DNA of 36,052 bases, from contig DLGD01000041.1 of assembly GCA_002482505.1 (NCBI GenBank), forward strand, positions 1 through 36,052, read 5' to 3'. Under the pieces are notes generated by a model, which did not search any database, was not told the DNA's origin, and worked only from the letters and a program-made list of their open reading frames with translations. The DNA is from Christensenella sp. UBA7703. GTDB lineage: Bacteria > Bacillota > Clostridia > Christensenellales > CAG-138. Each line of letters starts with the position of its first letter. Position 1 is the stretch's first letter. Position numbers and translations under genes: made by a program. Below, piece by piece: positions 23,409 to 32,043 of this stretch.

Positions 23409-24275
23409 TTATTTCTGTTTCAAGGGAAGATCGCTCATGCCCAGCGAAGGATACCAATACCGTTTATTCGCCTTCTTGACGCGCGCATCCCAGTCCGCCA
23501 GAATCTGCACGGCGAGATTTGCCACGGCGATGCTGCGTTCAATGCCGCCATATTGAAACTTGTCCTTGTTGCGGTTGGCAACCGCAGTGCAGACGCTGCC
23601 CGCGCGGAGGCGATAGAGCCCGCAGATGGTAAACAGCGCGGCTGTCTCCATCTCAAAATTCATCACGCCCGCCTTGGTCAGATCATCGATCTTGGTATCG
23701 ATAAAGGACTGGGAGTAACCGTTGTATCCGGGTCTTCCCTGTCCGCAGTACCAAGAACCGGTCGAGCAGGAGACACCCATGTGATAGGGCAGTTCCAGCC
23801 GTTCTGCTGCCTCAACCAGCGCAGTGGTAACCATATAGTCTGCAAACGCGGGATATGCCTGATCGACATAGAGATTGCTTGTGCCATCCTGCCGCACCGC
23901 GCCGGAGTGGATGATGACGTCGCCGCAGTTGATCTCCGGCTGAAGTGCGCCACAGGTGCCAACGCGAATCATCGTGTCGCCGCCGAGTCGAATCAGCTCT
24001 TCCAGCGCACTGGAGAGTGAGCCGCCACCCGCACCGGTTGAACAGCTGGTGATCCCGACTCCGCCGATCTTGCCGGAATACGTGCGGTGTTCCCGATAGT
24101 TTGCGATCATCCTGCTTTCGTCCCATTCCTGCGCAATCATGGGGACGCGTTCCGGGTCTCCCGGCAGCAGGCAGTATTTCTCAATATCGCCCTGCTTGCA
24201 GCGGATGTGATACTGTGCGTTTCCCTCCATGGTCGGCTCGTTTGCCGAGGATTGCCAAACCTTATTTTCGTTCAT
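23409..24275 (-). CDS. uridine phosphorylase-family nucleoside phosphorylase
   Basis: 288 residues. Motifs of the NP-I family, uridine phosphorylase branch: LLPGDPERV (36-44), STGAGGGS (79-86), RVGTCGAL (104-111) and NFEMETA (206-212), the last binding the ribose and base. It cleaves pyrimidine, perhaps also purine, nucleosides with phosphate to base plus ribose 1-phosphate in the cytoplasm. It lies just upstream of the importer genes on the same strand, so imported nucleosides meet it directly. The base specificity cannot be fixed from motifs alone. Confidence 0.88.
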   Translation of the reverse strand: MNENKVWQSSANEPTMEGNAQYHIRCKQGDIEKYCLLPGDPERVPMIAQEWDESRMIANYREHRTYSGKIGGVGITSCSTGAGGGSLSSALEELIRLGGDTMIRVGTCGALQPEINCGDVIIHSGAVRQDGTSNLYVDQAYPAFADYMVTTALVEAAERLELPYHMGVSCSTGSWYCGQGRPGYNGYSQSFIDTKIDDLTKAGVMNFEMETAALFTICGLYRLRAGSVCTAVANRNKDKFQYGGIERSIAVANLAVQILADWDARVKKANKRYWYPSLGMSDLPLKQK

Positions 24276-24352
24276 GTCCAGTCTTCCTTTCTCATCGCAT
24301 GGATTACGGATATCCAGTTATTGGTGCGTGGAGTATCTGGTATGAGGCGGTT

Positions 24353-25795
24353 CTAGCCTTTGAAACTGAGTACCCGCTTTTGATATTCATTTGAAATTAT
24401 ATTTTTATAGATACTTTGGTTTTGAAGAATCGTAGAAAATTCAGATGATAATTCGGTTTGTTGTTCGATGGCTTCCTGATAGATTGCGTTTTCGTCGAGG
24501 CAGAGGATTTGCTTGTTGCGCATCATCCATGCTCCGTGGATCAAAACGTCTGTCGCGCGGATTGAATCCTGTTGGAGCAGCAGTTGGGTCAAGATATCAT
24601 ATGCAGGCAAGAGCGCGCTCGTTCGTTCGTCCATAAGGACGATATCCGCCAGCATTCCCGGTGCAATTGCCCCGGTCTCTCCCGGCCATCCGGAGGCCGC
24701 AGAGCCATTGATGGTCATCATGGAGAGCGCATCCTGCTGGGTGAGCCAGTTCCAGTAGTCCGGGTGTTCCAATCGCGAAAGCAGGATTGCCGTTCGTGTG
24801 ATCTCCAGTATATTGTGCCCTGTCGCGCAGTTTGATCCGTCGGACCCGACTGCAACCCGCAAGCCGTTCCCTATAAGGGATGTCAGCTCCATTTTACCGC
24901 TGCCAAGCAGCAGGTTGCTGGTTGGGTTATGGACCACGCAACTGCCGGCTTTTTCCAGCCGTTTCCACTGTGCCTTCGAAAGCCAGATGCAATGGGCAAG
25001 GGACAAATCGCTATTCAGCAGATCAGCCTTCTCCAGCTTGCTCAGCGGATCTTCGCCGTCCTGTGCCGCCGCCTGCGCCTGCCAGCTTGTCTCAAGGAAA
25101 TGCGCGTGCACCTTCAGGCGATGCTTTCTGCTGATCTCACAGGCGGTTTCCAGCGCGGTTATGCTAGCACGCTGCGGGGAGTTGATCCCGACGGCAACCC
25201 GGAGCGTCCCCCCCGGTCGATGCCAGTCTTTGATCCAGCCTTCATAGAGCTGTGTTACTTCATCCATGGAACGGAAGTGATTTATCGCCGCCGGGCAGCC
25301 GCCCGCTTGCAGCGCCTGCGCCAGACCCGGCAGGATTTGATCATCTGATCGATCCGCAATCATGGGTGCAATCGACGCGCGAAACCCGCTTTGTGCATAG
25401 ACCCGGGCAATGGCGTCCACCTGGTTCAGATGCGGGATATGATCCAGGCAGCTTGTCACGCCGCAGCGCAGCATTTCTACAATTCCGAGCTGCGCGGAGA
25501 GCTGCATCCGCTTTTCATCCATCCGCCCGCCGAGGGCTACAGTGTCCGGCGTCCAGACTTCTAGCGGCTCGCCCCAGGTTGTTCCCTTGAGCAAATTGCT
25601 GTAAGAATGGTAGTGTGCGTTGACCAATCCCGGCAAAATGAGCTTTCCGCCCGCATCGACCACCTCTTCGCCTTCACGCGCAGAGAGGTGTGTTTTCAGC
25701 TCGGTAATGTGCGCGCCTTCAATGCGAATATCGGCTTTTTTACATTCAATACGCTCATCTTGAGTAATCAGTGCAGTACCGCCCTGTAGGATCAT
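24353..25795 (-). CDS. amidohydrolase of the nucleoside/nucleobase deaminase type
   Basis: 480 residues from ATG 25795, chosen because CGGAGGG stands six bases upstream; GTG 25825 is less likely. Metal-site residues are visible: HYH (61-63), His230-Ala-His232 with Glu235 (HAHFLE), His268 (AHCIW) and Asp319 (GSDGSN). This pattern is that of ATZ/TRZ-like hydrolases such as S-adenosylhomocysteine/methylthioadenosine, guanine or cytosine deaminases. The neighbourhood favours a purine or nucleoside substrate. It is transcribed divergently from the PucR/CdaR-type regulator and may be its direct target. The C-terminal extension after about 400 is less conserved. Confidence 0.85.
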   Translation of the reverse strand: MILQGGTALITQDERIECKKADIRIEGAHITELKTHLSAREGEEVVDAGGKLILPGLVNAHYHSYSNLLKGTTWGEPLEVWTPDTVALGGRMDEKRMQLSAQLGIVEMLRCGVTSCLDHIPHLNQVDAIARVYAQSGFRASIAPMIADRSDDQILPGLAQALQAGGCPAAINHFRSMDEVTQLYEGWIKDWHRPGGTLRVAVGINSPQRASITALETACEISRKHRLKVHAHFLETSWQAQAAAQDGEDPLSKLEKADLLNSDLSLAHCIWLSKAQWKRLEKAGSCVVHNPTSNLLLGSGKMELTSLIGNGLRVAVGSDGSNCATGHNILEITRTAILLSRLEHPDYWNWLTQQDALSMMTINGSAASGWPGETGAIAPGMLADIVLMDERTSALLPAYDILTQLLLQQDSIRATDVLIHGAWMMRNKQILCLDENAIYQEAIEQQTELSSEFSTILQNQSIYKNIISNEYQKRVLSFKG

Positions 25796-25942
25796 TTCTG
25801 CCCTCCGGTCATACTTGCTGTCCACTTATATTATGCATATCATTCAATAGTCTGGATACCAAATTCGGCGGATATTTCTGTTTTCATAACATACTGAACG
25901 CCAAAATGCCGCATGAATACTGGGAAAATGGCGAAAAGGCAT

Positions 25943-25956
25943 GCGCTTGCAAGCGC
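25943..25956. promoter_or_regulatory. perfect 14-bp palindrome at regulator promoter (operator candidate)
   Basis: GCGCTTGCAAGCGC is a complete palindrome that covers the -35 box TTGCAA of the putative promoter of the PucR/CdaR-type gene. A dimeric regulator bound here would block that promoter and could also act on the divergent deaminase gene 148 bases away. Autoregulation is inferred. Confidence 0.5.
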
Positions 25957-25975
25957 GCAGGGTTTGTAGTATGCT
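25947..25975 (+). promoter_or_regulatory. candidate promoter of the PucR/CdaR-type regulator
   Basis: TTGCAA and TATGCT are 17 bases apart. The predicted start of transcription is at about 25982, essentially at the ATG (25983), which would make a leaderless or nearly leaderless mRNA. No good ribosome-binding site is seen before this ATG, consistent with that idea. Confidence 0.4.
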
Positions 25976-25982
25976 CTGTTAT

Positions 25983-27155
25983 ATGAGATATATTTCCGAA
26001 GAAAACGCGAATGACATCATTCGCTCCATCAAGGAAAACTGTTTCTGCAGCATCGACATGACCGATGAGACTGCAATCGTTTTCGCGAGCACGAACGACA
26101 CGCATATCGGGCAGACGCGCGGCGCGGCGGAGCATATTCTACACACCGGCACGGATGAGCTTTTCGTGGAGGAAAAAGACGCATTCGCTTCGTCTCCGGT
26201 CGGATACTATTTCCCGATCTCCTGTATGAATGAATCCATCGGCGTCATCTGCATTGAAGCAAACGTTGAAGACGTTCGCCAATACAGCCAAATCATCCGT
26301 CGTATGGTACGCATGCTGATGGATCACTATATCTTCAGCGAGATGGAGCAGGTCAAGGAACGAACGTTGACGTTTTTCCTCGACGAATGGTTCCAGCTCA
26401 CGCCGCTTTCGGATACGACCTCCATCTGCGAGCGTTCCAAAATGCTCAGCATCGACATCAAGGTGCCGCGCGTGATCGCCATCATGCACGTGCATAACAT
26501 GCGAAAGGAATCCTCCGCGCCCAATGAATCCGTCGAGGAATTCGGTCGCACGATTCACAATATCTTCCAGATGGTTCTGCGCACCATTGACCGCGCGAAC
26601 AACGACATTTGCGTCAGCACGGGCAACGACATGATCTTCCTGATCAACACACCCAGAATTGCGGATGCGCTTGCCAAACTCACGAAGATCAAAGCGCAGA
26701 TCGAAAGCAAATATTTCGTCTCCATCTTCACCGGGCTCAGCCCCGTCGTAAAGGATTTCCGCGAGGTGGGCTCCTATTATCGCTATGCGCAGGTTGCAAC
26801 GCGCGTTGCGCGCGAATCCGGCCGCGGGTTCACACTCTATGACGACCTGTCCATCGAACTGCTGCTTTCCAACGTACAGCCGCAGATCAAGCAGGACTAT
26901 CTCAACAAGGTGTTTGATCACTGCACCGATGCGGAGATCCGCGAGTGGACCAATTTACTGTCCGTGTATTTCCAGTGTAACGGCTCCATATCCGCCACAG
27001 CGGACCAGCTTTACATGCATAAAAATACGTTGCAATATAAGCTCAACGGCATCCATTCCAAGACCGGATACGACCCGAGAAACCGCAGCGACAGCGTCAT
27101 CCTCTATCTTGCGGTACACATTCTATTGGCAAACAGCACGATCGCGCTCTCCTAA
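25983..27155 (+). CDS. PucR/CdaR-family transcriptional regulator
   Basis: 390 residues from ATG 25983 (ATG 25971 adds four residues). The N-terminal third resembles the ligand-sensing domain of CdaR-type regulators. A middle GGDEF-like region follows, and the C-terminus has the family helix-turn-helix (HTH_30): LLSVYFQCNGSISATADQL, then MHKNTLQYKLNGIHSKTG. PucR-type proteins control purine or sugar-acid catabolism in response to a metabolite. Lying inside a nucleoside cluster and divergent from the deaminase gene, it is the likely local regulator, though its ligand is unknown. Confidence 0.85.
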   Translation: MRYISEENANDIIRSIKENCFCSIDMTDETAIVFASTNDTHIGQTRGAAEHILHTGTDELFVEEKDAFASSPVGYYFPISCMNESIGVICIEANVEDVRQYSQIIRRMVRMLMDHYIFSEMEQVKERTLTFFLDEWFQLTPLSDTTSICERSKMLSIDIKVPRVIAIMHVHNMRKESSAPNESVEEFGRTIHNIFQMVLRTIDRANNDICVSTGNDMIFLINTPRIADALAKLTKIKAQIESKYFVSIFTGLSPVVKDFREVGSYYRYAQVATRVARESGRGFTLYDDLSIELLLSNVQPQIKQDYLNKVFDHCTDAEIREWTNLLSVYFQCNGSISATADQLYMHKNTLQYKLNGIHSKTGYDPRNRSDSVILYLAVHILLANSTIALS

Positions 27156-27172
27156 TCGCGTTCCAAACTATT

Positions 27173-27202
27173 AAAAGGAGCAAGCTTTGCTTGCTCCTTT
27201 TT
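27173..27202. terminator. bidirectional terminator between regulator and deoD
   Basis: AAAAGGAGCAAGC and GCTTGCTCCTTTT pair perfectly over 13 bp with loop TTT. T runs flank it on both strands, and the two genes converge on it. Confidence 0.85.
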
Positions 27203-27222
27203 GTTGGTACATCGGCTCAAAT

Positions 27223-27966
27223 TCACTCGTTGGAATACGTTTCGTTCCGGATTGCCGCCTCCAGCGCAACGCGCATCATATCCTTGCAGGCTTCCTGCCG
27301 CTCAAATGCGCTTGTCACAACGCCCTGTTCCAGCAAATCGGATATGGTGAGAATCGAAAGCGCCCGTTTTCCGGCACGCATTGCGTTGAGATACAGCACC
27401 GCCGTCTCCATGTCGACCGCGAGCACACCCATCTTGCGCCAGAGCAGCGTTTCCGCAACACCGCCTTCCGGCCAGAATACGCCGGAGGTCAGCACGCTTC
27501 CCACTCTGGAGGAGATGTGGTTTTCCCGGCAGACTGCGGCCGCGCTGCACAGCAGGTCAAAATCCGCAACCGGCGCGAGGCGCCCTGGCATTTTGAAATG
27601 GTCTCCATAGTTTGAGTCGGTACAGGCGCCCTGCGCCAGCACCAGATCAAACACACGCAGATTCGGGTCGATCCCGCCCGCTGTTCCGACGCGGATAATG
27701 GTCTCCACGCCAAAGAGATTGTAGAGCTCATGCGACATCGTACCGATGGACGACGGCCCCATACCGCTGGAGAGAACCGAAATACGCCGGCCTTTATAGT
27801 AGCCCGTATACCCCAGCATGTTTCTGACGGAGTTGATCAGCTCAAAGTCAGTCAAAAACGTCTCTGCTATCATCTTGGCACGCAGCGGATCGCCGGGCAT
27901 TAGAACCGTTTTTGCGAAATCCTCCGGTGCGCACTCGATGTGGTGCGTAATGTTTGCTTTTCTCAT
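27223..27966 (-). CDS. deoD: DeoD-type purine nucleoside phosphorylase
   Basis: 247 residues from ATG 27966; the longer frame to 28038 overlaps deoC and is not conserved. Motifs: MPGDPLRA (23-30), GMGPSSIG (68-75), RVGTAGG (92-98), VDMETAV (184-190) and TISD (207-210), whose Asp is the catalytic acid of hexameric PNPs. It converts purine (deoxy)nucleosides and phosphate to base and (deoxy)ribose 1-phosphate. It follows deoC by 16 bases on the same strand, the familiar deo pairing. It is the third nucleoside phosphorylase of the window. Confidence 0.93.
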   Translation of the reverse strand: MRKANITHHIECAPEDFAKTVLMPGDPLRAKMIAETFLTDFELINSVRNMLGYTGYYKGRRISVLSSGMGPSSIGTMSHELYNLFGVETIIRVGTAGGIDPNLRVFDLVLAQGACTDSNYGDHFKMPGRLAPVADFDLLCSAAAVCRENHISSRVGSVLTSGVFWPEGGVAETLLWRKMGVLAVDMETAVLYLNAMRAGKRALSILTISDLLEQGVVTSAFERQEACKDMMRVALEAAIRNETYSNE

Positions 27967-27982
27967 CGTCCGCTCCCCTGCG

Positions 27983-28690
27983 TCAAACAGAAAAGCCAAT
28001 GCGCTTAAGCTGCTCCAAAATGACGCCGCGCCCCGCAACGCGCGAAGCGCCCGCCTCCAAAAACGCCCACTGATCTTCCAGACTCGCCACGCCGCCGCTC
28101 GCTTTCACCTTTGCGCGGTTGCCGACGGTATCTTTGAGCAGCAGGATATCATGCAGCGTCGCTTTGCCAGGGCCGAACCCGGTGCAGGTTTTTACGTATT
28201 CCGCTCCGGCACTGAGAGCAAGCTTTGCCGCGGTGACCTTTTGCTCATCGGACAGATAACCAGTCTCGATGATCACCTTGACACCGACGTGATATTCCTT
28301 GCAGCAGGCGACGACAGCCGCGATATCCTGCTCGACATATGCATAGTCCCCATCAAACATCCGCGCAATGTTGATCACCATATCGATCTCCGTAGCGCCA
28401 TCCTCCAGCGCCTGCTTCGCCTCGGCGCATTTGGCCTGCGTCGTGGTGGAGCCGTGCGGAAAGCCGATCGTCACAAGGATTCCCTTGTCGGAGCCCGCCA
28501 TGTGCTCTTTTGCAAGTTTGACCCATGTCGGATAGACACAGACCGTTGCGAACCCAAATTTCTTCACCTGTTGGCAGGCGTCAATGACGTCCTTGGATGT
28601 AGAAAACGGATCGAGCGCGCTCGTGTAGTCGATGTGTTCGATGATTTGACGAATTTTCGCTTCGTCCTTTGGCATACTGAAAATACTCAT
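27983..28690 (-). CDS. deoC: deoxyribose-phosphate aldolase
   Basis: 235 residues. Asp103 (EIDMVIN), the Schiff-base Lys167 (YVKTCTGF) and the second Lys196 (KASGG) are all in place, so it should be active. It splits 2-deoxyribose 5-phosphate into acetaldehyde and glyceraldehyde 3-phosphate. It is paired with deoD. The phosphopentomutase (deoB) that normally links them is not in the window and must be elsewhere, or another isomerase does its work. Upstream, 49 bases away, is the TIM-barrel epimerase gene. Confidence 0.95.
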   Translation of the reverse strand: MSIFSMPKDEAKIRQIIEHIDYTSALDPFSTSKDVIDACQQVKKFGFATVCVYPTWVKLAKEHMAGSDKGILVTIGFPHGSTTTQAKCAEAKQALEDGATEIDMVINIARMFDGDYAYVEQDIAAVVACCKEYHVGVKVIIETGYLSDEQKVTAAKLALSAGAEYVKTCTGFGPGKATLHDILLLKDTVGNRAKVKASGGVASLEDQWAFLEAGASRVAGRGVILEQLKRIGFSV

Positions 28691-28739
28691 TTTATTCTCC
28701 TTTCCTGTCTGCCGGATTCCGGCGGTGACTCCAAAGCAA

Positions 28740-29561
28740 TTACGCTTTCTTTACGGGTACACGCGGGCGAAGATATGCGATTGCCCGGCGTGCTGCCTCA
28801 TCCGGGCTTGGATACGGCAGAATTTCTGCTGTAATCCAGCCGTCATAACCGATTGCCTGCAGCGCAGCAAACACCTCTTTGAAATCGAGGTGCCCGTCTC
28901 CGGGCGCGTGGCGGTTGGAATCCGCAAGATGAACATAGCGGATGTGCCGCGCGTTGCGAATCAAGGATTCACCGATTTGGTCGTCTTCGATGTTCATGTG
29001 GAATACATCCGGCATCAAGCCGAGCGCGCGGTGGTTCAACTCATCCAGCAGCGTGCTGCCCTCGTCCAGTGTGTTGATATAGTTGATTTCATAGCGGTTC
29101 ACCGGCTCAATCACGAGAGTCACCCCCCGTTTTTCCGCGTACCCCGATAGATCGATCAGCGCCTCGGAAAAAAGCGTCTGCGCTTGCTTGGCTGTCTGAC
29201 CCGGATGAATGCTGCCGCGGACGCGGCCGATGTTGACCATCTGCCCAAAATCTGCCGCGAGATCGATCAGGCGGTTGAACTCCGATACGGTCTGGCGCCT
29301 TACGCCCAGATCCGGGCTTGTAAAGCAAAGCTTTCGCGCCGCAAAGAGTTGCCCTGTGCTGATGCTGCTGACCTGCATACCCGTTTCGCCAATCCAGGCA
29401 CGCAGCTCGGCAGGCGCGACCTCGTCCGCGCGCATCAGCGCCAGCTCGACGCCGTCATAACCGAATTCGCTTGCCGCAATCATGGATCGCCGGAATCCTC
29501 TCCAGACGACAAACGCGGTCGGAAGCGCATCCGCACCCGCAATCGTTACCGCAATTCGCAT
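28740..29561 (-). CDS. sugar phosphate isomerase/epimerase-like TIM barrel (AP endonuclease 2 family)
   Basis: 273 residues with the xylose isomerase-like TIM-barrel pattern. Conserved metal or acid/base residues fall in FDGVEL-type YDGVELALM, then VIEPVNRYEIN, PDVFHMNIED, HLADSNR and the terminal TAEILP. Members include hydroxypyruvate isomerase, tagatose/psicose 3-epimerases and inosose dehydratase; I cannot choose. It is placed between deoC and a BtpA-family gene with a 20-base gap to the latter, so it probably works in the same pathway. A second member of the family is encoded at 32995. Confidence 0.82.
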   Translation of the reverse strand: MRIAVTIAGADALPTAFVVWRGFRRSMIAASEFGYDGVELALMRADEVAPAELRAWIGETGMQVSSISTGQLFAARKLCFTSPDLGVRRQTVSEFNRLIDLAADFGQMVNIGRVRGSIHPGQTAKQAQTLFSEALIDLSGYAEKRGVTLVIEPVNRYEINYINTLDEGSTLLDELNHRALGLMPDVFHMNIEDDQIGESLIRNARHIRYVHLADSNRHAPGDGHLDFKEVFAALQAIGYDGWITAEILPYPSPDEAARRAIAYLRPRVPVKKA

Positions 29562-29581
29562 GTATCGTTCCTCTTTCGCCG

Positions 29582-30391
29582 TTATAGCCGGCGCACCTGA
29601 TCCATAAACGCGTGTACCACGCCCGCGTCGACGGGATCATTCATATCCCCGCTGGGTTTTGTGCCGTAACCAAAGATGCTGCCGTCCGCATAGCGTACGC
29701 AGTCGATCGTCTTGAGGCCGATGCCGCTGCCAAGGAATACCGGCGTGCCCTCCGCCGCTTTCCGAATCTGCTGAATATCCGCAACATCCGGCGGCAGGGC
29801 GGATTCTTCTCCGGAAACAATGATTGCGTCCGCCATTCCGCGGTGCACCATTTCTTTGGTGACGGTCTGGAGGTTTCGCCGCACAAGCGGGCCGCCATGC
29901 TTTGCGTAAATATCGGAAAACACTTTGACGTGGCCCGCACCGATGGCCGCGCGGTAGCGCATCACCAAATGCGCTTCGCCCTGAATCACGCCCTGATCCG
30001 TCACCATCGCGTCTGTCAGCACATTCAGGCGGATAAACTGCGCATCCGAAACCAAAGCGACCGCCAATGCGGCTTTCCAGGAATTTCGCAGAATGTTGAT
30101 GCCCAGCGCAACATTCGGATATTGCCGCCGGATCTCCAGCGCTGCGCGTGTCATTGCGGCAACGGTCTCCGGTTCGATCGTAATCGGATAATACGGATAA
30201 TCGCCAAGATTTTCGACGATGAGCGCGTTGACCCCGTTTTGAACGAGCGTATCCGCATCCGCCATCGCGTGATCAAGCACGGCGCGCATGCTCCCGCCAT
30301 AGTTCGGAGAGCCGGGCAGCGGCGGCAGATGGACCATGCCCATAATCGGTTTTTCCGTGCCAAACATCGGTGCCAGTTCGTTAACTTTCAT
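29582..30391 (-). CDS. BtpA/SgcQ-family TIM-barrel protein
   Basis: 269 residues from ATG 30391, with GAGGAGG just upstream; the frame extends further but without a ribosome-binding site. The start IMGMVHLPPLPGSPNY is diagnostic for the BtpA family (PF03437), as are VENLGDYPY and VFLGSGI. The family is named after a protein needed for photosystem I stability, while E. coli SgcQ sits in a sugar operon. No reaction is established for it to my knowledge. The fold suggests a sugar-phosphate enzyme. Here it lies between a FucI-like and an epimerase-like gene. Confidence 0.85.
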   Translation of the reverse strand: MKVNELAPMFGTEKPIMGMVHLPPLPGSPNYGGSMRAVLDHAMADADTLVQNGVNALIVENLGDYPYYPITIEPETVAAMTRAALEIRRQYPNVALGINILRNSWKAALAVALVSDAQFIRLNVLTDAMVTDQGVIQGEAHLVMRYRAAIGAGHVKVFSDIYAKHGGPLVRRNLQTVTKEMVHRGMADAIIVSGEESALPPDVADIQQIRKAAEGTPVFLGSGIGLKTIDCVRYADGSIFGYGTKPSGDMNDPVDAGVVHAFMDQVRRL

Positions 30392-30449
30392 TCTGTCCTC
30401 CTCTTTTTTTAAAAACGATCCGTTGACCATGCAATTGCTCTAAGCCAGT

Positions 30450-31646
30450 TCACTGAATAAAGCGGAGCAATGTCTGCATCTGCTGCGCAAATGCACCGCG
30501 GCAAACCAGAAAATGGTTCCCAACGGGATTGGTGAACATGTTTGAAACATCCTCTTCCAGCCGGACGTGAATCTGCGTCCTGCAAAGCCCGGATCGGTTG
30601 GGGTTATCCAGCAGCATGCCGTTGCTGACAAAAAATCTTGTTCCATCCGCTGAGAGTTTGAATACCGTAACCGGCCCAGCGGGCAAGATGCCACATACCG
30701 CTACGCTGGAATCGGACTCGAAATGCGTGGTCAGCGTAAAGGAATCCGCCATGTTCAGCGGAAGTGTACAGTGCGCGAATATCATCTCGTTTCTCTGCAA
30801 ATCCATCTCGCTGGGATTGCACATAAACGAGGGTTGCCCTGTCAATTGATTCAACAGCAGCATGGAGATCAGCGAAGGCATGTCCCCTTCGCATCCCGCC
30901 GCGATTCCCTCCGCGTTGAGTAACGCAAGCGCTACGCACCCTGCCGTCTGGATCGAACCAAGCAGATCAAAACAGCGCAGGGACAGCGCGCCGAGATGAT
31001 TTTTCTCACAGACGCGCTTGAGTGCACCATAGAGATTGAGGGATTTGCGTGTTTCCGCTTCGTCGAACGAATGGCTCAGGATAGCCTTCGTCAGCGGCAT
31101 TTCCTCATAGTGGCCCTCACGGTAGGCTTCTTCCAGCTCCTGAACGGAAAGATCCGCAAACGTTACCCCAAATCGTTCGGAGATTGCCGCGCGGTCGGTA
31201 TCGTTTGCAATCAGCCAGTCGGAAGGAGCGCCGATAGCGCCAATCTTCAAGCCTTTGAGTTCGCTCATGATGCGAATGATCGCAAGATAGGGCTTGAGCT
31301 GAGAGGCAACCACCTCTGCACTGCCGAACAGAACCTGATGCATAGCTCCTCGCTCGTGAAGGAAAGTTGCCATTTGCATGGAAGCGGAGAGCGCGTTGCC
31401 TTCCCCTTGATTGAGGATGATCCAGTGCTTGACAGTGCAGCGAGCATAGAGCTCCTTTAGGCAGGAAGCTGTTCCGCCGCTGGCCGCGAACACAATCGCA
31501 ACATCGTTCGGAGTCTCCGCCGCATCTGCCTTTTGCAGTTCGTCGCCTGTTTCAGCGGAAAGTCTGCTCAGGTAAGCCGAAACTTCATCCTCCGGCGTGC
31601 GCCCACCGGGGAGTTTGCTGTACAATACGAATATCCGATGAATCAT
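30450..31646 (-). CDS. L-fucose/L-arabinose isomerase-like protein
   Basis: 398 residues from ATG 31646 (GTG 31655 possible). The N-terminal half holds Rossmann-like segments (VAIVFAASGGTA, LKIGAIGAPSDWL). The C-terminal half includes GCEGDMPSLISMLLL and the final GNHFLVCRG, features of the COG2407 group related to L-fucose isomerase. The acidic residues of EGD-type and late His fit metal-dependent ketol isomerisation, but many members of this group have unknown substrates. It is the first gene of the minus-strand run and faces the 397-base divergent region. Confidence 0.72.
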   Translation of the reverse strand: MIHRIFVLYSKLPGGRTPEDEVSAYLSRLSAETGDELQKADAAETPNDVAIVFAASGGTASCLKELYARCTVKHWIILNQGEGNALSASMQMATFLHERGAMHQVLFGSAEVVASQLKPYLAIIRIMSELKGLKIGAIGAPSDWLIANDTDRAAISERFGVTFADLSVQELEEAYREGHYEEMPLTKAILSHSFDEAETRKSLNLYGALKRVCEKNHLGALSLRCFDLLGSIQTAGCVALALLNAEGIAAGCEGDMPSLISMLLLNQLTGQPSFMCNPSEMDLQRNEMIFAHCTLPLNMADSFTLTTHFESDSSVAVCGILPAGPVTVFKLSADGTRFFVSNGMLLDNPNRSGLCRTQIHVRLEEDVSNMFTNPVGNHFLVCRGAFAQQMQTLLRFIQ

Positions 31647-32043
31647 ATTCCCCACTCTTTCTGTTTTCTGTTGGTTCAGTACATGCTAGAAATGCAACTA
31701 TAAAATCATGCGGCGCTCCGCATTTGGCATCTGGTTCACAATCTGGGGATCAATAGTCTGACAAAATAATATAGGAATCTACTGAAATGGGGGATACGGG
31801 TGTGTTCGAACGCTTTTTCTCATCCTGCGTTCATGCTACGATTATTATAGATAAAACCGTTTTGGTATTTTTGCTAGAAAGACGCTTCCGTTTTTATTAC
31901 CCTGCACATGGCTTGGCATGGTGTAATACAACATATCAAACGATGGTATGGGATCTTCTGTTTCATGGCACGGACATGATCCACTTTGCTTCATGACGAG
32001 CGATACGATCGAGGCAAGATCCGGGAAGGAAAGAAGAATAAGG
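31647..32043. promoter_or_regulatory. divergent control region between FucI-like and ComB-like genes
   Basis: 397 bases with no credible gene. It contains a palindrome ATGCGG-CGCT-CCGCAT at 31708-31723 next to TATAGT-type sequences on the minus strand, and AT-rich tracts near 31760 and 31845. Two opposing operons begin here, so it should hold their promoters, but I found no convincing -35/-10 pair. The plus-strand start is preceded by GGAAGGAAAG and AAGG. Confidence 0.5.
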
